Assembly (NCBI GenBank): GCA_913052045.1
Contig: CAJXDJ010000047.1
Coordinates: 1-6,695, forward strand
DNA length: 6,695 nt
Reading direction: 5' to 3'
From: an uncultured Dehalococcoidia bacterium
Lineage (GTDB): Bacteria > Chloroflexota > Dehalococcoidia > Lucifugimonadales > GCA-2712585
In this document: in pieces, positions 1 through 5,573 of the stretch
Layout of the letters: each line of letters begins with the position of its first letter
Position numbering within the stretch: the stretch's first letter is position 1
Made by a program: the position numbers and the translations under genes
The notes under the pieces: generated by a model
Databases searched by the model: none
The model's input: the letters and a program-made list of their open reading frames with translations, nothing else
Told to the model about the DNA's origin: nothing

Positions 1-1304
1 AAGAAGCAATAAAAATAAAGAATGACGCTGTGATTGGCGAAATGATCGAGACAGATGGCCTATCACATCAGGCTAGCCGTATTGCGGCACAGACAGCTAA
101 ACAGGTAGTGCTCCAACGGTTACGGGAAGCGGAAAGAGAAAAAGTATTTGAAGAATTCACCAAAAGAACGGAAGACATAATTTCTGGTGTTATTGGGCAG
201 ATAGACCCGATCAGGGGTGTTACGCTTGAACTTAGTAGGGCAGAAGCTGTCATTCCGCCAGATGAGCAAGTTATAACGGAAAGATATCGAAGAGGTCAAC
301 GACTTAAGGTTTACGTTATGGAGGTTCGGCGCAGTCCTAAAGGCCCAGAAATCCTTGTCTCACGTTCTAATAAAAACCTCTTAAGGCGTCTGTTTGAGTT
401 GGAGGTTCCAGAAGTATATAACGGTATAGTTGAGATAAAATCTATATCTCGGGAAGCAGGCTCTCGGAGTAAGGTAGCGGTGGTAGCTACTCAAGATGGA
501 GTAGACCCAGTGGGATCTTGTATAGGTATGAGGGGCAACCGAATTCAAAACATCGTCAACGAACTCCAAGGCGAGAAAATTGATGTTGTTCGATGGGATC
601 GCGATCTTACTAGATTTATTACTAACGCGCTTAGTCCAGCCGAAGTAGTTCATGTGGAGACGAATTCGAAAGAACAAACGGCTGTAGTGGTGGTACCAGA
701 ACGCCAGCTCTCCCTAGCAATAGGTAAAGAAGGTCAGAATGCAAGGCTTGCGGCGAAGCTGACCGGTTGGCATCTAGATATTAAAGGAATGGCTGAATGG
801 GAGACGCTGAAGGCTCAAATAAAACTAGAAGTTGAAACAGCTGAGGAAAAAACTAGCCTACAGCAGGAAGAAGCGACCTTGATGGCCGAATTGGAAGCAG
901 AGGTGCTGCCCCAGACGCCTGTCGCGGGAAACCAAGATGCTGAAAAAGAGGCTAAGCCTGCTTTGGAAGAAACTTTGGCTGAGCTCATGGCAGAAGAAGG
1001 AACCGAGCTTTCAAAGGAAGAAACTGTGGAGACTCCAATTGAAGCCACTCTTACGCCTGAAGAATTAGCTTCTTTAAGCCTTCAAGAAGAAGAAGAGGAA
1101 GAAGTAGTAGAGGAAGAAGTAGAGGAGTTTAAGGGGTTTGGTGAAGAGGTATGGCAGACTCCACTACTTACTCCGGATGCCGGCAAGATACGGTTTGCAG
1201 AAGATTTTATGGAAGACATAAAAGTTGGGAAAAAACGTCGTGGGGGTGGCGGACGGGGGAAAAAAGCGATAAGAACTAAACGAAAAGTTGGTGGAACGAA
1301 ATAG
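1..1304 (+). CDS. nusA: Transcription termination/antitermination factor NusA, 5'-truncated by the window edge
   Basis: NusA binds RNA polymerase and nascent RNA and modulates pausing, termination and antitermination. The frame is open to the left edge (first full codon at position 3). The residues before the GTG at 30 continue the NusA pattern, so that GTG is internal and most of the N-terminal polymerase-binding domain lies outside. Visible in order: the end of the N-terminal domain with the hallmark RIAAQTAKQVV (about 78-113); an S1 domain (about 171-365); KH1 with GSCIGMRGNRIQ (513-548); KH2 with LAIGKEGQNARLAAKLTGW (714-770). After KH2 there is no E. coli-type AR repeat. Instead a Glu-rich stretch (about 795-1154, including six Glu in a row from 1086) leads to a short WQTP / GKIRFAED segment and a Lys/Arg/Gly-rich tail (1227-1301). 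It is the first visible gene of the nusA-ylxR-infB-rbfA-truB operon. Identity is certain; the role of the tail is unknown. Confidence 0.97.
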   Translation, partial: EAIKIKNDAVIGEMIETDGLSHQASRIAAQTAKQVVLQRLREAEREKVFEEFTKRTEDIISGVIGQIDPIRGVTLELSRAEAVIPPDEQVITERYRRGQRLKVYVMEVRRSPKGPEILVSRSNKNLLRRLFELEVPEVYNGIVEIKSISREAGSRSKVAVVATQDGVDPVGSCIGMRGNRIQNIVNELQGEKIDVVRWDRDLTRFITNALSPAEVVHVETNSKEQTAVVVVPERQLSLAIGKEGQNARLAAKLTGWHLDIKGMAEWETLKAQIKLEVETAEEKTSLQQEEATLMAELEAEVLPQTPVAGNQDAEKEAKPALEETLAELMAEEGTELSKEETVETPIEATLTPEELASLSLQEEEEEEVVEEEVEEFKGFGEEVWQTPLLTPDAGKIRFAEDFMEDIKVGKKRRGGGGRGKKAIRTKRKVGGTK

Positions 1305-1307
1305 AGG
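1303..1307 (+). promoter_or_regulatory. Ribosome binding site selecting the GTG start of ylxR
   Basis: AGAGG overlaps the nusA stop codon and ends 10 nt before the GTG at 1318. An ATG two bases earlier (1316) is in another frame, so this site and the YlxR frame together support the GTG start. Confidence 0.6.
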
Positions 1308-1317
1308 TTGAGTAGAT

Positions 1318-1608
1318 GTGGACAAAACTTTACCTAAAAGAACGTGCTTAATTTGCAGACGGAAAGCAAACAAAAGGATGCTTTGTAGAGTGGTGCGGAC
1401 AACGGAGGGAACTGTGTCTTTGGATGCCACTGGAACGGAACCGGGCAGAGGTGCATATATATGTTTAACAAGCAAATGCCTTGATTCCACCTTGATAAAA
1501 ACTAATCTAGAACGAGCGTTGCGAACAACGATTGGTATCGAAGATAAAGACCTATTAGTAGCACAGATAAAAGAGAATAGGATGCGGTTTAAGGAGATAG
1601 AGCCATGA
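1318..1608 (+). CDS. ylxR: YlxR/RnpM family RNA-binding protein (DUF448)
   Basis: This 96-residue protein has the normal family length and the normal place between nusA and infB. YlxR proteins are small, basic and RNA-binding; the Bacillus subtilis member has been renamed RnpM because it binds and modulates RNase P RNA. The sequence shows the N-terminal RTCLICRR (Cys10, Cys13), the LCRVVR strand, the diagnostic GRGAYIC (residues 43-49) and a further Cys at 54, followed by a helical end (LERALR). The two Cys pairs (10/13 and 49/54) are placed as in the subset of the family that retains possible metal-binding cysteines; metal binding here is inference. The start is a GTG, 13 nt after the nusA stop. 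The end overlaps infB by ATGA, so translation of the two is probably coupled. There is no ylxQ (L7Ae-like) gene between ylxR and infB, unlike in Firmicutes. Confidence 0.93.
   Translation: MDKTLPKRTCLICRRKANKRMLCRVVRTTEGTVSLDATGTEPGRGAYICLTSKCLDSTLIKTNLERALRTTIGIEDKDLLVAQIKENRMRFKEIEP
1591..1596 (+). promoter_or_regulatory. Strong ribosome binding site for infB
   Basis: AAGGAG lies inside the last codons of ylxR, 8 nt before the infB ATG at 1605. It fixes that start and suggests that infB is efficiently translated as well as coupled through the ATGA overlap. Confidence 0.75.
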
Positions 1609-3428
1609 CTACTAAGAAAGAACCGGAACCAACCGCAGAAAAGGAATTAAGGAGTCGGCGTGGAAACACACGAAAAAGCAATTCGGAAGAGGTAGTTATA
1701 CCTGGAACGATCACGGTAAAACACCTTGGGGAAATCATGGGAGTGGGTCCCATTGACGTCATTAAACAATTAATGAGAAATGGGGTAATGGCTGCAATAA
1801 ATCAAGTTATTGATTATGACCTCGCGGCGACGGTAGTCCCAGCGTTCGGACTCGTTCCGGTGCAGGAAAAAAAGTCCAGAAAAACCAGCTTAGAGGCGTT
1901 AGAGAAAAGAGATCAAGGCGAGAATGCTCCTGAGAGAAGCCCGGTCGTAACTATAATGGGTCATGTAGATCACGGCAAAACAACTCTTCTAGATACGATC
2001 AGAAACAGCCGTGTGGCGGAAAGAGAGATCGGAGGCATCACCCAGCATATAGGAGCGTATCAAGTAGACTACAAGGATCAAAAGATTACCTTTTTAGATA
2101 CGCCAGGGCACGAAGCCTTCACGGCTATTCGGGCACGTGGGGCCCAAGTTACCGATATAGCAGTCTTAGTAGTAGCTGCAGACGATGGGGTAATGCCCCA
2201 AACAATTGAGGCAATCAATCACGCAAAAGCCGCAAACGTACCAGTTGTAGTGGCTATTAATAAAATGGATAGACAGGATGCCAACCCAGATGCAGTGAAA
2301 AGACAACTGGTCGAGCATAACTTAGTTTTGGAGGAGTGGGGTGGAGACGTTATAGGAGTGCCGATATCTGCCAAAGAAAATACCGGGATTGATGATTTAT
2401 TAGAAAATATACTGGTTGTAGCCGAAATCGCAGAACTCAAAGCGAACATTGATGGGTTAGCGTCTGGTGTTGTGATTGAGGCTAAGCTTGACAGAACCAA
2501 GGGCCCACTGGCGACTGTTTTGGTCCAAGCGGGGACACTTCGGGTGACAGATAATATTGTAGCAGGCATAGTATATGGAAAGGTGCGCGCTCTGGTTAAC
2601 GATAAAGGGAAACGGATATTGGAAGCAGGCCCATCGGTTCCGGTAGAAATACTGGGCTTTGGAACTTTGCCACAAGCGGGCGATAAATTTTATGCAACAA
2701 CTGATGAACGATCAGCTAGATCTGTGGTGGAGGAAAACAAACGTCGACAGGTAGAAGATCAAAAATTGTTGCGAGCGATGACATTGGAAGGGGTAATGAG
2801 TGGAATCGCTGGTGGCGCCACGAAAGAATTGAATCTTATTCTTAAAGCAGATGTTCAAGGAAGTGTCGAGGCAGCCAGTGGGGCCCTTCTTAGGCTTGAT
2901 AGCCCAGCAGCTAAAATCACCATTCTGCACGCTAGTACAGGAAGGGTTAACGAGGGAGATATTCTCTTAGCTAATGCATCTAGTGCGATTATTCTGGCTT
3001 TTAATATAGGGACGGAACCCGGGGTAGAAGAAACAGCTGCCAGAGAATCCATTGAAATACGGTCTTACAATATTATCTATAAACTCATTGAAGATGTGGA
3101 GAAAGCACTCAAGGGCATATTAGAACCCACATATCTTGAGCATGTCACAGGGAGAGCGCTAGTCCGAGGAGTATTCAAGGCAGGGAAAACGGGGAATGCC
3201 GCTGGTTGTATCGTGGACGATGGAAGGATCACCAGAGGTAGTTACGTAAGAATAAAACGTGACGGTAAGATAGTGCATGAAAGCACTATCTCTAGCCTGC
3301 GGCGATTTAAAGAGGATACCAACGAAGTGGGAGTTGGTTTTGAATGCGGAATAAGTGTTGGCAACTTTAATGATTTCGAGGAAGGGGATACCTTGGAGGT
3401 CTATCGTAGAGAGAAGGCCAAGATATAG
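1605..3428 (+). CDS. infB: Translation initiation factor IF-2 (short form)
   Basis: IF2 is the GTPase that places formyl-Met-tRNA on the 30S subunit and promotes 50S joining. At 607 residues this is a short form, near the Thermus type and well below the roughly 890 of E. coli; only about 30 charged residues precede the IF2_N-like domain (about 31-83). The G domain is intact: G1 GHVDHGKT (119-126), G2 GGIT (143-146), G3 DTPGH (165-169), G4 NKMD (219-222), G5 SAK (255-257). The His of DTPGH, needed for GTP hydrolysis, is present. Domain II follows (about 285-370), then a helical linker, domain III/C1 (about 400-490) and the C2 tRNA-binding domain (about 510-607), which includes GNAAGC, RDGKIVHES and the FECG motif (579-582) involved in fMet-tRNA recognition. 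The start has a strong AAGGAG and overlaps ylxR. No sign of damage. Confidence 0.98.
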   Translation: MTTKKEPEPTAEKELRSRRGNTRKSNSEEVVIPGTITVKHLGEIMGVGPIDVIKQLMRNGVMAAINQVIDYDLAATVVPAFGLVPVQEKKSRKTSLEALEKRDQGENAPERSPVVTIMGHVDHGKTTLLDTIRNSRVAEREIGGITQHIGAYQVDYKDQKITFLDTPGHEAFTAIRARGAQVTDIAVLVVAADDGVMPQTIEAINHAKAANVPVVVAINKMDRQDANPDAVKRQLVEHNLVLEEWGGDVIGVPISAKENTGIDDLLENILVVAEIAELKANIDGLASGVVIEAKLDRTKGPLATVLVQAGTLRVTDNIVAGIVYGKVRALVNDKGKRILEAGPSVPVEILGFGTLPQAGDKFYATTDERSARSVVEENKRRQVEDQKLLRAMTLEGVMSGIAGGATKELNLILKADVQGSVEAASGALLRLDSPAAKITILHASTGRVNEGDILLANASSAIILAFNIGTEPGVEETAARESIEIRSYNIIYKLIEDVEKALKGILEPTYLEHVTGRALVRGVFKAGKTGNAAGCIVDDGRITRGSYVRIKRDGKIVHESTISSLRRFKEDTNEVGVGFECGISVGNFNDFEEGDTLEVYRREKAKI

Positions 3429-3464
3429 TATTTAAATCCGGCTCTGTTTTAGTAAAGCCTGACA

Positions 3465-3472
3465 AGGAAAGG
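3465..3472 (+). promoter_or_regulatory. Ribosome binding site for rbfA
   Basis: AGGAAAGG ends 5 nt before the rbfA ATG at 3478. It lies in the 49-nt infB-rbfA gap, which otherwise is AT-rich and shows no terminator hairpin, so read-through transcription is expected. Confidence 0.65.
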
Positions 3473-3477
3473 TTCCT

Positions 3478-3831
3478 ATGACGAGACGAATGCAGCGAGT
3501 AAATGAACTGTTGCGACAGGAAATAAGTTTAGTTGTCCAGCGTCAGCTCAAGGACCCACGGACGAAAAGTTTTATTAGTATAGTGAAGGTTGAGACCTCG
3601 CCTGATCTCACCAATGCTAAAGTTTTTGTAAGCGTTCTGGGTCAATACAAAGAGAAAATACAAGCGTTAGCAGGGCTAACATCTGCGTCGCGATTTATCA
3701 GAAAAGCGATCGCAGATGTTGTCTCTTTAAGGCACGTCCCGAACTTAGAGTTTAAATTGGAAGATCCCTTGGAGAAAGGAGCTATGGTTCTTCAGGTAAT
3801 GAACAGCTTGCAACATACTGAAGACAATTAA
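3478..3831 (+). CDS. rbfA: 30S ribosome-binding factor RbfA
   Basis: RbfA is a single KH-type domain protein that helps late maturation of the 30S subunit near the 16S 5' helix and is needed for growth in the cold. The 117-residue length is typical. Family features are visible: N-terminal RMQRVNELLRQEIS, then QLKDPR (23-28), the VKVETSPDLTNAKVFVSVLG beta segment (36-55), the SRFIRKAI helix (71-78), and LRHVPNLEFKLED (84-96) followed by EKG. The central SASRF replaces the more common KH-type Ala-Gly-kink sequence, as is usual in RbfA. It has its own good ribosome binding site and is followed after 1 nt by truB, the usual rbfA-truB pair. Confidence 0.96.
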   Translation: MTRRMQRVNELLRQEISLVVQRQLKDPRTKSFISIVKVETSPDLTNAKVFVSVLGQYKEKIQALAGLTSASRFIRKAIADVVSLRHVPNLEFKLEDPLEKGAMVLQVMNSLQHTEDN

Positions 3832-3832
3832 T

Positions 3833-4804
3833 ATGACTCAACAAATGAAGGCCAAGGAATCCCCGACAAATGGATTCTTGATCATTGATAAGGCATCTGG
3901 GATGACCTCCATGGACGTTGTGCGTAGGGTAAAGCAAGCTACTGGTAAAAAGAAGGGGGTGGGCCATGGTGGCACGTTAGATCCCTTGGCCGAGGGCGTG
4001 TTGCCAATCTGTTTTGGTAAGGCAACGAGGCTGATGGAGCTCTTAGTGAGTCAAACAAAAGAATACACAATGACCATTAGGTTGGGTGTGACAACAGACA
4101 CATATGACTCAGAGGGTGTAGCGTCAGAAGAAACGACATACTCCCATTTATCACGAGATACCATAGAAAAGGCGTTGGAAAAATTCCGAGGAACTTTCCC
4201 CCAAACTCCCCCCATGCACAGTGCTTTAAAAATAGGAGGCAAGCGGCTTTATCAGCTTGCGAGACAAGGGATAGAAGTAGAACGAGAACCGCGACTAGTA
4301 GATGTCCATGATATAAATATCGTGGGATTCGCGTTGCCTTTTCTAACCATAAAAACAGAGTGTGGAAGAGGGCTCTACATGCGCTCTCTAGCACATGATT
4401 TTGGTCAAGAATTGGGTTGTGGGGCACATGTTGCATATCTAAAAAGGACTAGAACCGGGCCATTGAGTATAGATGGGGCAATGTCTCTGGAGGAGTTTGA
4501 AAAAGAGGCTTATGCAGGAAACTGGAGAAACTTTCTTCAGTCTTTAGATTCGCTGTTGCTTTCATATAAGAGCACAATCGCAAGTGAGAGGACGGCACAG
4601 CTCCTTCGTAACGGCCAGGCCGTGTTCTTGCCGATCCAAGGCCAGAGAATTGGCCACCTGGATACATATAGAATTTATACCGAGTGCGGACAATTTCTAG
4701 GACTTATCCGGTATGACAAACCTGTCGATCGATGGGTTCCGTTTAAGATATTCAATCTTCACGAACGATCCCCACATTTTGATCAAGAACATCAGGTGAG
4801 ATGA
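3833..4804 (+). CDS. truB: tRNA pseudouridine(55) synthase TruB
   Basis: TruB isomerises U55 to pseudouridine in the T loop of tRNAs and also acts as a tRNA folding chaperone. Length (323 residues) fits the family. Motif I HGGTLDPLAEGVLP carries the catalytic Asp50; KEYTM contains Tyr78; TPPMHSALKIGGKRLYQLAR (125-144) is the classic middle block; CGRGLYMRSLAHDFG (177-191) contains the Tyr182/Arg184 pair equivalent to E. coli Tyr179/Arg181; then GCGAHVAYLKRTRTG. The last ~75 residues match a divergent PUA-like C-terminal domain. The ATG lies 1 nt after the rbfA stop and has no clear Shine-Dalgarno site, so translation is probably coupled to rbfA. A second in-frame ATG at 3845 also lacks a site. 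The gene closes the operon; ribF or rpsO, common next neighbours in other bacteria, are absent. Confidence 0.97.
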   Translation: MTQQMKAKESPTNGFLIIDKASGMTSMDVVRRVKQATGKKKGVGHGGTLDPLAEGVLPICFGKATRLMELLVSQTKEYTMTIRLGVTTDTYDSEGVASEETTYSHLSRDTIEKALEKFRGTFPQTPPMHSALKIGGKRLYQLARQGIEVEREPRLVDVHDINIVGFALPFLTIKTECGRGLYMRSLAHDFGQELGCGAHVAYLKRTRTGPLSIDGAMSLEEFEKEAYAGNWRNFLQSLDSLLLSYKSTIASERTAQLLRNGQAVFLPIQGQRIGHLDTYRIYTECGQFLGLIRYDKPVDRWVPFKIFNLHERSPHFDQEHQVR

Positions 4805-4834
4805 AATTGCGTTGGTGCTAAAAAGATGTTTTCG

Positions 4835-4863
4835 TTGAAAGACAAGGGTTTGGGCGATAGAAT
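4835..4863 (+). promoter_or_regulatory. Sigma70-type promoter of the tRNA-Lys gene
   Basis: TTGAAA (4835-4840) and TAGAAT (4858-4863) are separated by exactly 17 nt. A start site about 7 nt further (near 4870) would leave an approximately 11-nt leader before the tRNA. The 76-nt truB-tRNA spacer holds no convincing terminator, so some transcripts from the nusA operon may also enter the tRNA. Confidence 0.65.
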
Positions 4864-4880
4864 AGGCGACTGTGTCTCTA

Positions 4881-4958
4881 GGGCCGTTAGCTCAGTCTGG
4901 TTAGAGCACCGGACTTTTAATCCGGGTGTCCAGGGTTCGAATCCCTGACGGCCCACCA
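4881..4958 (+). tRNA. tRNA-Lys (anticodon UUU)
   Basis: A complete cloverleaf can be drawn by eye. The acceptor stem GGGCCGT (4881-4887) pairs fully with ACGGCCC (4948-4954). The D stem is GCTC/GAGC with a 10-nt loop containing GG. The anticodon stem CCGGA/TCCGG (4909-4913/4921-4925) closes the 7-nt loop CTTTTAA, giving anticodon TTT at 4916-4918, read as lysine. The variable loop is GTGTC. The T stem CAGGG/CCCTG closes TTCGAAT. The discriminator A is at 4955 and CCA is encoded (4956-4958). The gene has no intron and no mismatch in any stem. It sits behind its own promoter and only 10 nt from the stop codon of the convergent gene. Confidence 0.97.
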
Positions 4959-4968
4959 GAACTGCAGA

Positions 4969-5412
4969 TTATGGGTAATTGTGGGTGGGGTGGGGGCTAA
5001 TTAGCACAAGAGGAATGTCTCGGGGTGCGTTCCTCCTATAGGTTGCGAACCCATTATGTGTCTTTAGGGCTAAAGTCCAGAAGGATTCATATCTTTTGTC
5101 AGCTGCTTCAACGATCCAAGTATCGGCCTTCTGGATTTTAGTGCCAACTTGTATGGTGACCGAGGGGTTGTGTTTGAGATTTACGAACCAACTGGGGTTT
5201 TTGGGGTTGCCACCGAACGAAGCTACCACGATAAAATTGTTTCCGTAGGATATAGCAGCGAGGGGAACACTTCGCTTTTGGCCAGTCTTTCTACCAATAG
5301 TTGTTAACAGGAGGATGTGCACTGTTCCGAGCTGACTGCCAATTCTTCCACGCGAAAGCTGGAGGATATTGCTATGGATTCGTGATAATAATCTTATTAA
5401 AATAAACTTCAT
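4969..5412 (-). CDS. DDN/DUF385-family nitroreductase (probably F420-dependent oxidoreductase)
   Basis: The 147-residue protein matches the deazaflavin-dependent nitroreductase family (PF04075 type, split beta-barrel), whose characterised mycobacterial members use reduced F420 to reduce quinones or nitro compounds at the membrane. Visible family motifs: a GGR-like GRIGSQLG (22-29), LLLTTIGRKTGQKRSVPL (34-51), VASFGGNPKNPSWFVNL (63-79) with the following HNP, and the C-terminal YRRNAPRDIPLVLI (125-138). The N-terminal 20 residues are hydrophobic and basic, typical of members that associate with the membrane. The start (complement of 5410-5412) is the only one that keeps the family N-terminus, but it has no clear Shine-Dalgarno site. 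The last nine residues, rich in Pro and His, are encoded by the G-quadruplex region. The gene is convergent with tRNA-Lys and divergent from the lipoprotein gene. Substrate is unknown, and whether it binds F420 rather than FMN is inferred from the family. Confidence 0.9.
   Translation of the reverse strand: MKFILIRLLSRIHSNILQLSRGRIGSQLGTVHILLLTTIGRKTGQKRSVPLAAISYGNNFIVVASFGGNPKNPSWFVNLKHNPSVTIQVGTKIQKADTWIVEAADKRYESFWTLALKTHNGFATYRRNAPRDIPLVLISPHPTHNYP
4973..4996 (+). other. Canonical G-quadruplex motif at the tRNA-Lys 3' flank
   Basis: Four G-tracts are present on the + strand: GGG (4973-4975), GGG (4983-4985), GGGG (4987-4990) and GGGGG (4992-4996), with loops of 7, 1 and 1 nt. This meets the standard G3+N1-7 rule. 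It starts 15 nt after the encoded CCA, so it would lie in the 3' trailer of a tRNA-Lys precursor. The opposite strand encodes the last residues of the nitroreductase-family gene. Folding is predicted from the pattern only. Confidence 0.6.
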
Positions 5413-5421
5413 TCTTGCTGG

Positions 5422-5446
5422 ACTATATGTTAACAGATGTACTATA
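5422..5446 (-). promoter_or_regulatory. Possible -10 elements for the nitroreductase-family gene
   Basis: Two copies of TATAGT (read on the - strand, complement of 5422-5427 and 5441-5446) lie upstream of the start at 5412. Neither has a good -35 hexamer at 16-18 nt. The nearer one would give an almost leaderless transcript, which would fit the lack of a Shine-Dalgarno site. This is weak evidence from short AT-rich hexamers. Confidence 0.25.
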
Positions 5447-5480
5447 AACTGTTGGTTTAGTGGAAATAGTATTTCGATAG

Positions 5481-5505
5481 GTATAAGATCTCCTCGATCT
5501 TATGC
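5481..5505. repeat. Inverted repeat in the divergent intergenic spacer
   Basis: ATAAGATC (5483-5490) and GATCTTAT (5496-5503) form a perfect 8-bp inverted repeat around the 5-nt TCCTC. A T-G and a G-C pair extend it to 10 pairs. There is no T-run on either side, so it is not a standard terminator. Its place in the 161-nt spacer 5413-5573, between two divergent genes, would suit an operator for a dimeric regulator or an RNA hairpin in the lipoprotein 5' leader. No regulator gene is visible nearby. The rest of the spacer shows only weak promoter-like hexamers and an orphan AAAGGAG at 5517-5523. Confidence 0.45.
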
Positions 5506-5562
5506 TGGATCTCTACAAAGGAGTAACCCTGATTTAGGTGGCTTTCGGGTCATTAGGACCCC

Positions 5563-5566
5563 AGGA
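5563..5566 (+). promoter_or_regulatory. Ribosome binding site for the lipoprotein gene
   Basis: AGGA ends 7 nt before the ATG at 5574 and favours that start. An in-frame GTG at 5538 would add 12 residues before the signal peptide; the stronger AAAGGAG at 5517-5523 is 14 nt away from it, which is too far for normal use. Confidence 0.5.
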
Positions 5567-5573
5567 TTTGTCT

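Noticed and set aside
30..32. GTG at 30 as the start of nusA
   Set aside because: The same frame is open to the left edge and the upstream residues (EAIKIKNDA) continue the NusA N-terminal domain pattern, so the gene is cut by the window rather than starting here.
4077..4436. 119-residue - strand frame opposite truB
   Set aside because: Antisense shadow of a fully conserved truB; no family pattern.
4996..5005. Perfect 10-bp palindrome GCTAATTAGC
   Set aside because: It lies within the nitroreductase-family coding sequence, has no spacer for a loop and no T-run, so it is probably a chance feature of Val-Leu-Ile-Ser codons, although it touches the G-quadruplex motif.
4935..5052. tRNA 3' end as an integration site, with GGTTGCGAACCC near 5041 as a partner
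   Set aside because: The similarity is short and imperfect, it lies inside a conserved coding region, and no integrase or foreign genes are seen.
5517..5523. AAAGGAG as the lipoprotein ribosome binding site or that of a leader peptide
   Set aside because: The nearest in-frame start (GTG 5538) is 14 nt away and a CTG at usable distance meets a stop after two codons. AGGA at 5563-5566 fits the ATG at 5574 better.
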